DNA of 64,000 nt from assembly GCA_023437715.1 (NCBI GenBank), contig JAEZFK010000011.1, forward strand, positions 1-64,000, given 5' to 3'. Under the pieces are notes generated by a model, which searched no databases, was not told where the DNA came from, and worked only from the letters and a program-made list of their open reading frames with translations. This document shows, in pieces, positions 1 to 5,921 of the stretch. The translations under genes were made by a program, and so were the position numbers. This DNA is from Bacillota bacterium (lineage in GTDB: Bacteria; Bacillota; Clostridia; Lachnospirales; Lachnospiraceae). Numbering within the stretch: position 1 is the first letter of the stretch; each line of letters starts with the position of its first letter.

Positions 1-437
1 ATACACTCCTGTTAAGTAGTCAAGCTACAGGGAAAAATCAAAAGTCCACAGTATCTGAATGTATTATAACCACGATATTAAAAAGAAAGGAAGTTATGGT
101 GTTTTGCTTCTAAAAACATCATACAAGTATAATTTTAAATTCCTAAGTTTTTCATTATTAAAGGGTACATTAATAGTCCTTTTGCCGCCAAGTCCCTGCC
201 AGGCGCAGGCGGCCTCTTTTTTTGACTGTTCAGGGCATGTTGAGATGTGCGCTTTATTAACTCGAAAAAGTGAAGCGAGCCATAATGCGGAGATAACTGT
301 GGATGGCGTGTAAACCTCAGATCAACGGGAGTTCATCCCGGAATCCAGGCATAGAAAAATGGCTGGTACAATATTGCCTGCTCGTCGTCTTCCTTAGAAA
401 TTGCCTGAACAGTCGTGAATACAGAAACAGTCGTAGA
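1..437. other. Left-edge region without a convincing gene
   Basis: The region contains no ORF that resembles a protein. An 84-codon frame across 59-313 has no ribosome binding site and runs through a terminator-like hairpin, so it is not called. The end of an upstream transcription unit is implied by that hairpin at 184-223. Just before the transporter there is a short direct repeat of AACAGTCGT (around 409 and 426). No clear promoter for the transporter was found. Confidence 0.5.
184..223 (+). terminator. Rho-independent terminator-like hairpin
   Basis: GCCGCC at 184-189 can pair with GGCGGC at 208-213, with a second possible pairing of CCTGC and GCAGG inside. A run of seven T follows at 217-223. 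It probably ends a transcription unit that lies upstream of the window. Confidence 0.55.
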
Positions 438-1760
438 ATGGAGAAACCAGTGAATACAGCACAAAAAATAAAAACTCTGCGAAAGCACCCGCTGATTGAA
501 GTATTAAAACACAACAAGGGAAATCCAAGAACTCTGATTTTCATGGAGCCTCTCTGGGGTATTCCGTACAACTTAATCGCACCTTTTGCTACCCTATATA
601 TGTATACCCAGGGAATAACGGACGTTCAAATCGGACTGATTCTGTCGGTTGCCATGTTTGTCCAGGTACTTTTTTCTTTCTTTGGCGGTATAATCACCGA
701 TAAGCTGGGGCGCAAATTTACAACCATGATGGGTGATTTCTTTGGCTGGGGTATTGCCTGCCTGGTGTGGGCTGTTTCGGGTAACTTTTGGCTCTTTTTA
801 ATTGCAGTTTTATTTAACAGCTTTGAGCAGATTAACCAGACTGCATGGTATTGCTTATTGATTGAAGATGCAGATTCCAAGGATTTATTAGGAATATATA
901 CCTGGGTGAACATAGGCGGTCTTGTTGCAATCTTTTTTGCACCGATTTCAGGATTGCTGATAAATTCCTTTACCGTGGTTCCGGTTGTCCGTGTTTTATA
1001 TTTGGTTTTCGCTGTGAATATGATGATTAAGGTATTTGTTACTTTTCGGCATTGTGAAGAAACCCGGCAGGGAAAGATTCGTATGGCCGAGACGAAAGAT
1101 ACCCCTGTTTTACAGATGCTATATGAGTACAAGGATCTGATCCCTAAAGTGCTGATGAATAAAGAGATCATGAAAGTGCTTAGTATCTCTGTGATATTAC
1201 ATATAACGAATCTTGTCAGCACCAACTTCTTCAGCTTGTATGTAACACAAAGACTGGGCATCGCGGACCGTTATCTGGCCTTTTTCCCTATTTTGAATGC
1301 GGCAGTGATGCTGATTTTCATGATTGGAATACAGCACCGCCTGGAATCTGTGAAATTTCGGATACCTATGTGGATCGGCCTGGTATTGTATGCCGCATGT
1401 TCAATTCTTCTGATACTGACGCCGATTGGCGGTATTCCGTTTATTATTATTTATGTCTTTGCTGCGGCAGTGGCCAGCGCCCTTGTAGTGCCTCGTAAAG
1501 ATGCCTTGCTTCAGTTGAATATTAATCCGAAGGAGCGGGCTCGCATTAATGCTTTGATTATGTCCTTTACCATTGCTTTTGCCTCTCCATTTGGCTACTT
1601 TGCCGGATGGCTATCAAGCATTGACCGCCGTTTGCCATTTGTGTTTACATTTACTATTTTCGTTGCGGCAATCATTATCGTTGGCCGCATCCGTGATCCC
1701 CAATTCGCTGGAGAACATAGGGAAGCTGATGATCCTGCGGCCTGTGGTGCAGGTGATTAA
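438..1760 (+). CDS. MFS transporter
   Basis: This is a 440-residue polytopic membrane protein of the major facilitator superfamily. Alternating hydrophobic segments and a basic cytoplasmic loop after the second helix (GGIITDKLGRKFTTMMGD, a recognisable MFS motif A of the G-x-x-x-D-x-x-G-R-K type) support the call. A charged middle loop (about residues 200-245) separates two halves of about six helices. The substrate cannot be read from sequence; drug efflux or sugar transport are both possible. The frame is open back to 303, but the segment before 438 has the composition of untranslated DNA and homologous sequence begins near the ATG at 438. No strong ribosome binding site is seen at either position, so the start is uncertain. 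The gene stands alone, with intergenic DNA on both sides. Confidence 0.8.
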   Translation: MEKPVNTAQKIKTLRKHPLIEVLKHNKGNPRTLIFMEPLWGIPYNLIAPFATLYMYTQGITDVQIGLILSVAMFVQVLFSFFGGIITDKLGRKFTTMMGDFFGWGIACLVWAVSGNFWLFLIAVLFNSFEQINQTAWYCLLIEDADSKDLLGIYTWVNIGGLVAIFFAPISGLLINSFTVVPVVRVLYLVFAVNMMIKVFVTFRHCEETRQGKIRMAETKDTPVLQMLYEYKDLIPKVLMNKEIMKVLSISVILHITNLVSTNFFSLYVTQRLGIADRYLAFFPILNAAVMLIFMIGIQHRLESVKFRIPMWIGLVLYAACSILLILTPIGGIPFIIIYVFAAAVASALVVPRKDALLQLNINPKERARINALIMSFTIAFASPFGYFAGWLSSIDRRLPFVFTFTIFVAAIIIVGRIRDPQFAGEHREADDPAACGAGD

Positions 1761-2076
1761 ATTTAAGCTGCTACAGCAATGAGAAACCTTGATGCAGGAT
1801 GACTGTCCAGCTGCTTTTCTGAAATGGAAAACGGACCACCATAACCCGGGGCGTTTCTCCTGAAATAACATAAAAAGCCGGGTAACCGTTCATAATAATA
1901 AAATGGATTTTCCGGGAAGTTATTGAAAAAGTCTTCGCAGAGCTTGTCGTTTTACTGTTGATAAATCACCGGCGGGTGCGTATCAGATAGATATTATGCT
2001 GTACAAAATTCAACATGCAGATGCAGGGCAATTACTGCCTGATTAAGTCCAAAAACAAAACAAAGGAGAAGAAACC
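1761..2076. other. Intergenic region without a gene
   Basis: The 316 bases between the MFS gene and the VOC gene hold no plausible ORF. A short CAGGGCA/TGCCTG hairpin lies just before the next gene, near 2023-2041. The ribosome binding site of the VOC gene (AAAGGAG) is at about 2062-2068. No canonical -35/-10 pair was convincing. Confidence 0.5.
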
Positions 2077-2502
2077 ATGATTACACCTTACCTTACATTC
2101 AACGGCAACTGTAAAGATGCGCTGGACTTCTACCGCTCCGCCTTTCAATGCGGCGAGCCAAGGGTCCTTCCCTATGGAGACTATATGCCGGAGGGATCAA
2201 AGACGCCGCCGGAACTGCTCCGTACCTGGGTTATGCACGCCGAGATGGTCGTCTGCGGTACCAACGTCTGGTTTGCCGATGAAGCTATACCGCACAAGAA
2301 TGGCGATAGCATCAAGCTAACTGCCACGGTACCTACAGGCAGGGAAGCGGCGGCTATCTTCGACGCGCTTTGCGTGGGCGGCGGGGTGACACTTCCGCCG
2401 ACCGAGACTTACTACAGTGTGTTCCATGCCGCAGTAACAGACAGGTTCGGTGTGAACTGGAATGTTGTCGCTGAAGAAGCGCCGAAACAATTGGAGGGAT
2501 AA
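2077..2502 (+). CDS. VOC family protein (PhnB-like)
   Basis: This 141-residue protein starts MITPYLTFNGNCKDALDFY, the characteristic opening of PhnB/3-demethylubiquinone-methyltransferase-like members of the vicinal-oxygen-chelate (glyoxalase/bleomycin resistance) superfamily. The rest follows the usual pattern: FADE in the middle and a C-terminal half with D-x-F-G-V-x-W (residues about 126-132). Members are small cytoplasmic dimers, mostly of unknown substrate. AAAGGAGAAGAAACC precedes the ATG. The DUF2200 gene begins three bases after the stop, so the two are very likely one transcript. Confidence 0.88.
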   Translation: MITPYLTFNGNCKDALDFYRSAFQCGEPRVLPYGDYMPEGSKTPPELLRTWVMHAEMVVCGTNVWFADEAIPHKNGDSIKLTATVPTGREAAAIFDALCVGGGVTLPPTETYYSVFHAAVTDRFGVNWNVVAEEAPKQLEG

Positions 2503-2505
2503 AGA

Positions 2506-2859
2506 ATGAATAACGAACGTGTATACAGAATGAAGGTCTCCAGTGTTTACCCTATGTATATTCAAAAGGCTGAGCGGAAAGGACGCACGAAAGAGGAAGT
2601 GGATACTGTCATCCAATGGCTGACCGGCTACGATGAACAGGGATTGCAGTCTCAAATTAATGGAGAAACGGACTTCGAGACGTTCTTTGCTGAAGCTCCT
2701 CAAATCAATCCCAACGCTTCCAAAATCACCGGAGTAATCTGCGGAGTTCGCATCGAGGAAATCGAAGACCCGCTTATACAGAAGATACGCTGGTTAGACA
2801 AGCTGGTGGACGAACTGGCAAAAGGTAAGCCGATGGAGAAAGTGTTGAGAAACAGGTAA
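2506..2859 (+). CDS. DUF2200 family protein
   Basis: The 117-residue product matches the DUF2200 pattern: N-terminal R-V-Y-x-M-K-V-S-S-V-Y-P-x-Y-I-x-K-A-E, then a conserved R-T-K-E-E-V-D and W-L-T-G-Y, an I-T-G-V-I-C-G-V-R-I-E-E-I-E-D-P motif, and a basic C terminus. It is soluble and its biochemical role is unknown. Its start lies three bases after the VOC stop, with GGAGGG from the upstream coding end serving as the ribosome binding site. Co-occurrence of a VOC and a DUF2200 gene is the only functional hint. Confidence 0.87.
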   Translation: MNNERVYRMKVSSVYPMYIQKAERKGRTKEEVDTVIQWLTGYDEQGLQSQINGETDFETFFAEAPQINPNASKITGVICGVRIEEIEDPLIQKIRWLDKLVDELAKGKPMEKVLRNR

Positions 2860-3052
2860 TCTTGTAATAATTATGTAAAAGGGGTTTTGAGAGATAAGTG
2901 ATGCCAGGCGGGGGATCAGGTGCCGTAGTCATTAAAACTACAGCAACAAGGCATATGGAGTGGGTTTGCCGGATAATCAAAGCTTAAAATACATTTTATC
3001 TCACACCAAGGCCCGGAATGTCACTATTTCTCCGGTATCTATTACAAACCAG

Positions 3053-3098
3053 TTGACAAATGACTTTCAATAATTTATCATATAGTTATGATAACTAT
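3053..3098 (+). promoter_or_regulatory. Promoter with an operator-like palindrome upstream of the SGNH gene
   Basis: TTGACA at 3053-3058 is followed after exactly 17 bases by TATCAT at 3076-3081, a good sigma-A-type promoter. Immediately downstream lies a perfect inverted repeat, ATAGTTAT-G-ATAACTAT (3082-3098), which would cover the transcription start. This position suits a repressor operator. The regulator is not identifiable. Confidence 0.7.
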
Positions 3099-3128
3099 GT
3101 AATATCGTATTTGAAAGAAGGTAAGAGA

Positions 3129-3839
3129 ATGCTGGAACAAATGATTAAGGTAGCAGTGTTTGGAGATTCCATACTGAAGGGAATACAGATTAATCCGGTA
3201 AACAAAAAGTATTATGTAAACAATAATATTGATACGGAAATCCTGAGCAAAAAATACCCGATACAAATACAAAACTATTCAAGCTTTGGATGTACTGTAA
3301 AAAAAGGCAGTGATTTGCTTAAAAAGAGGCTGGAAAAAAATATAGGATGCGATGTGATTATCATGGATTACGGCGGAAATGACTGCGACTATAATTGGAA
3401 AGCAATTTCGGAAAATCCGGCGGGCAATCACGTACCTAACACACCGATCGAACTTTTTTATGAAATATATTGCGGTGTTATTGATACATTGAAGAAAAAG
3501 AATATTTTACCGATATTAACAACTCTTCCGCCATTAGAGCCACAGAGGTTTTTTGACTGGTTTTGCGGGAATTTAAATAAAAAGAATATTCTTATGTGGC
3601 TGGGTGATATCAGTAAAATTTACATTCATCAGGAAAGCTACTCAAGAGTAATTGAAAAAATCGCATTGGAAACACAGGTTCCGTTAATTGATTTAAGGGG
3701 AGCATTTTTGAAAGCCGGGAATGTGAAAGACTTGCTTTGTGAGGATGGAACACATCCAAATACTTCAGGTCAAAGAATCATAGCATCAACCTTTGACAAG
3801 TTTGTAAAAGAGTTCGTAGGCGCCAGGTATAGGTTTTAA
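3129..3839 (+). CDS. SGNH/GDSL hydrolase family protein
   Basis: The 236-residue protein has the SGNH hydrolase blocks in order: block I V-x-x-F-G-D-S-I (residues about 8-14, the nucleophile Ser within GDS), block III G-G-N-D (D-Y-G-G-N-D near residue 83), and block V D-G-T-H-P-N near the C terminus with the catalytic Asp/His. Such proteins are esterases, acetylesterases or lipases; no signal peptide is present, so it is likely cytoplasmic. The ATG at 3129 was preferred because AAGAAGG precedes it and because homology starts there, although the frame is open from 3060. It is a single-gene unit with its own promoter (3053) and terminator (3846). Confidence 0.85.
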   Translation: MLEQMIKVAVFGDSILKGIQINPVNKKYYVNNNIDTEILSKKYPIQIQNYSSFGCTVKKGSDLLKKRLEKNIGCDVIIMDYGGNDCDYNWKAISENPAGNHVPNTPIELFYEIYCGVIDTLKKKNILPILTTLPPLEPQRFFDWFCGNLNKKNILMWLGDISKIYIHQESYSRVIEKIALETQVPLIDLRGAFLKAGNVKDLLCEDGTHPNTSGQRIIASTFDKFVKEFVGARYRF

Positions 3840-3845
3840 CCGTCC

Positions 3846-3884
3846 GTCAACCAGGAGATCAAATTTCCTGGTTGACATTTTTGT
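3846..3884 (+). terminator. Rho-independent terminator after the SGNH hydrolase
   Basis: GTCAACCAGG at 3846-3855 pairs perfectly with CCTGGTTGAC at 3867-3876, followed by ATTTTTG. It begins seven bases after the SGNH stop codon. Confidence 0.88.
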
Positions 3885-3966
3885 ATTATGAGATTAATAC
3901 TTTCCAGCTCCGGGGAGATAAAAGGCTGAAAAGTATGGAAAACAGGTAGTATTCAAAAGTTCTTGT

Positions 3967-4018
3967 AAACCTTCAAACTGATGTAGAATAAAATTACTCA
4001 GTCGGAAGGTTTTATTTT
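3967..4018 (+). terminator. Second hairpin with T-rich tail
   Basis: AAACCTTC (3967-3974) pairs with GAAGGTTT (4005-4012), and ACTGA (3977-3981) with TCAGT (3998-4002), separated by a two-base internal loop. TATTTT follows. It may be a back-up terminator or the remnant of another unit, since no gene lies directly before it. Confidence 0.5.
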
Positions 4019-4111
4019 ATGACAAAAAGAGGATGAGGCGGGTTTCTGCATTTTTCGACAAAATTAATACTATTAAAAGTTGGATTGATATAATTAATAT
4101 TAAAATTGAAT

Positions 4112-4176
4112 ATTTTAATATTAAAATTAAAAATATTGATTTTTGGATTGACATATTTAATTTATAGGAGTATATT
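4112..4176 (+). promoter_or_regulatory. Promoter of the DUF2089 operon with an upstream AT-rich palindrome
   Basis: TTGACA at 4148-4153, a 17-base spacer and TATATT at 4171-4176 form a near-consensus promoter. Upstream, ATTTTAATATTAAAAT at 4112-4127 is a perfect 16-bp palindrome, and TTGGATTGA occurs twice (about 4080 and 4144). These could be regulator binding sites or an UP-like element. Confidence 0.7.
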
Positions 4177-4209
4177 GTAATTAAATAATACATCAGGATG
4201 GTGAAAACA

Positions 4210-4599
4210 ATGAAATACAAAGCCCCGGGCAAATGTCCCGTATGCGGTGAAAAGCTTTCCATAACCAAGCTCAGTTGTCCCAAGTGCTCCACAGCCATTG
4301 AAGGGGATTTTCAGCCTTGTGAATTCTGCCGCCTTCCAGAAGAAGATCTGGAGTTTGTCAAGGTATTCATAAGATGCCGCGGTAATATCAAGGATGTTGA
4401 GAAAGAACTGGGGATTTCTTACCCCACGGTCCGCGGTAAACTGGATTTAGTCATAAGAGGTCTTGGATATGAAGTATCACCAAAAGAATTAATTAAGGAA
4501 AATGAAGATAAGACGGCTGCCAGGAATGAAATTCTTGACCGATTATCAAAGGGGGAAATCTCCCCAAAAGAAGCAACGGAACGTATTAAGAATCTATAA
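4210..4599 (+). CDS. DUF2089 family zinc-ribbon/HTH protein
   Basis: This protein of about 129 residues opens with a zinc ribbon: C-P-V-C-G-x-x-L near residues 9-16 and C-P-K-C plus C-E-F-C pairs to about residue 42. A helix-turn-helix-like segment follows (R-C-R-G-N-I-K-D-V-E-K-E-L-G-I-S-Y-P-T-V-R-G-K), which is the DUF2089 signature. The last 30 residues (LDRLSKGEISPKEATERI) resemble the short SHOCT-like helix pair found in the next gene. A transcription-factor role is likely. ATG 4210 is favoured over ATG 4198 because AGGATGGTG precedes it at suitable spacing. It leads a four-gene operon whose products suggest envelope-stress functions, as in Bacillus yvl genes. Confidence 0.87.
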   Translation: MKYKAPGKCPVCGEKLSITKLSCPKCSTAIEGDFQPCEFCRLPEEDLEFVKVFIRCRGNIKDVEKELGISYPTVRGKLDLVIRGLGYEVSPKELIKENEDKTAARNEILDRLSKGEISPKEATERIKNL

Positions 4600-4618
4600 T
4601 TAATAGGAGTGTCAGTCT

Positions 4619-5062
4619 ATGAGTGAACAACAAAAAATACTGGAAATGATAGAAAAAGGGCAGATTACCGCTGCCGAAGGCATGGAGCTTTTAGAGGCTC
4701 TGAATGGGACTAAGGAAGCAGGAGCAATTCAAACGGTTGAAACCGCAACAACTGCAAGACGAAATTATAAATTCCTTAAGGTAAAGGTTATGTCGGATAA
4801 CAATTCCGTTAATGTTAATGTAAATATACCCATACGTTTGCTTACCACAATCAGTGAGATCGCTGATAAGATGACCACCATGGTTCCTGCGGATGCCAGA
4901 AAGGAGATGGAGGCAAAAGGTATTGATATTTCCAGCATTGATTTTGCAAGGATTATCGAGGATATTATAAATGGCACCCTGGATGATCCCAATATTGTTG
5001 ATGTGGAAGCCTGGGATGAAAGCCATAAGGCGATGGTGAAGGTGAGAGTATATGTCGATTAA
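4619..5062 (+). CDS. SHOCT-like domain protein (YvlB N-terminal type)
   Basis: The 147-residue protein starts with a helical SHOCT-like hairpin (KILEMIEKGQITAAEGMELL) typical of YvlB/LiaX-like proteins. The rest (about residues 50-147) is a separate domain with an N-I-P-I-R-L-L segment and a C-terminal beta strand ending V-K-V-R-V-Y-V-D. There is no signal peptide or membrane segment. The start has TAGGAG nine bases upstream. The gene overlaps the next one by 11 bases, which suggests translational coupling. The exact function is unknown. Confidence 0.78.
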   Translation: MSEQQKILEMIEKGQITAAEGMELLEALNGTKEAGAIQTVETATTARRNYKFLKVKVMSDNNSVNVNVNIPIRLLTTISEIADKMTTMVPADARKEMEAKGIDISSIDFARIIEDIINGTLDDPNIVDVEAWDESHKAMVKVRVYVD

Positions 5063-5363
5063 GGGCTGCCGTTTATTGTGGCTCAAGCTCCAGATTGAGG
5101 GCAGGGGGTTGGGTATTCCCATTCCAATCCCCCTGTACACCTTTCAGGAATTATTGGACGGTTGTCTGGACTTACTGACTGCCGCATGTTTTTTTGTACC
5201 GAAAGCACCTGATCCGGGTTCAGCCGCCTCAATCACTGTCTATTCCGTGAAGGAACTCATTATCATGGTTATAAAGCTGCTGGATTCTTTAGCCGAGGAT
5301 GAACCATATGACCTTATTAATGTTACAACTGACAAGGTTAAAGTATTAATTAAAATCGGTTAA
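5052..5363 (+). CDS. Small protein paralogous to the C-terminal domain of the preceding SHOCT protein
   Basis: The 103-residue protein has no named domain that I recognise. Its order of elements, I-P-I-P-L followed by an amphipathic helix, a second helix containing LLDSLAEDEPYDLINV, and a final V-K-V-L-I-K-I strand, parallels the last 95 residues of the preceding protein (I-P-I-R-L, IIEDIINGTLDDPNIVDV, V-K-V-R-V). This suggests a tandem duplication. AGGTGAG precedes the ATG, inside the upstream gene. It is part of the DUF2089 operon. Confidence 0.7.
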   Translation: MSIKGCRLLWLKLQIEGRGLGIPIPIPLYTFQELLDGCLDLLTAACFFVPKAPDPGSAASITVYSVKELIIMVIKLLDSLAEDEPYDLINVTTDKVKVLIKIG

Positions 5364-5384
5364 GGTATGTTTATTGGAGGTAAA

Positions 5385-5726
5385 ATGACGAAACTGTTCA
5401 CAAAATATATATCTATAATTTTAACCATATATCTGCTGTCACTCGTATTACATACGGTTTATATTGGCAGTATTCCGTCACTGCTTATTATGGGGGTGGT
5501 GCTGTTAGCAGTAAACCTTATATTAAAGCCGGTTCTGCTATTGATTACATTGCCGGTCAGCCTGCTGACTTTAGGATTGTTCGGCTTTATTGTGAATGCC
5601 TGGACCATCATGATTGCAGATTATTTTGTAACAAATATAACCATGGGCGGCTTTCTTAATTCACTGCTGGCGGCTTTCCTCATCGTTATCTTTCAACACA
5701 TGTTCAAGGATGGGAATAGGGCGTAA
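5385..5726 (+). CDS. YvlD-like four-helix membrane protein (phage holin superfamily IV)
   Basis: This 113-residue integral membrane protein has four predicted transmembrane segments. It carries the family pattern L-x-x-x-V-N-L-I-L-K-P-V-L-L-L-I-T-L-P (residues about 43-60) and L-L-T-L-G-L-F-G-F-I-V-N-A. Proteins of this type (B. subtilis YvlD) are named phage holin family IV by homology, but chromosomal copies next to YvlB-type genes are not part of prophages. ATG 5385 is chosen because GGAGG lies directly upstream at 5376-5380. It is the last gene of the operon, and no typical terminator follows. Confidence 0.83.
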   Translation: MTKLFTKYISIILTIYLLSLVLHTVYIGSIPSLLIMGVVLLAVNLILKPVLLLITLPVSLLTLGLFGFIVNAWTIMIADYFVTNITMGGFLNSLLAAFLIVIFQHMFKDGNRA

Positions 5727-5746
5727 AATCAGCAGATTACAAATAT

Positions 5747-5855
5747 CAGACACACTCCACAATTTCATAGCCGCGTAAAATAAGATGGAGAGGGCAGTCC
5801 GGATATAGTTTTTGAGTATTCTCTTAAATACTCCGGCCTGGGCGGAGTGTGTCTG
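5747..5855 (+). ncRNA. Predicted three-way-junction structured RNA leader
   Basis: A perfect 12-bp closing stem pairs CAGACACACTCC (5747-5758) with GGAGTGTGTCTG (5844-5855). Inside are two further helices. The first is TTTCAT (5763-5768) with ATGGAG (5785-5790). The second is an extended arm of CAG-CCG (5795-5801) with CGG-CTG (5834-5840), topped by GAGTATT (5814-5820) with AATACTC (5827-5833) and a six-base loop. No T run follows, so it is not an ordinary terminator. It lies 66 bases before the KaiC/PPDK fusion gene and would be its 5' leader. It does not match a riboswitch class that I can recognise. Confidence 0.5.
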
Positions 5856-5921
5856 TCTGTTGCAGAGAAAATTTTAAACGGAAATGATTAAATACGGATA
5901 ATGCCGGAATGGGGGCGGGCT

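Noticed and set aside
59..313. 84-codon frame at the left edge
   Set aside because: It has no ribosome binding site, passes through a terminator-like hairpin and matches no protein pattern.
3846..3884. Possible transposon end because of the inverted repeat
   Set aside because: The repeat is a short stem followed by T residues right after a stop codon, so it is a terminator.
5385..5726. Prophage holin
   Set aside because: The family name contains 'phage holin', but there are no phage genes near it, and the DUF2089/SHOCT neighbours point to the chromosomal yvl-type operon.
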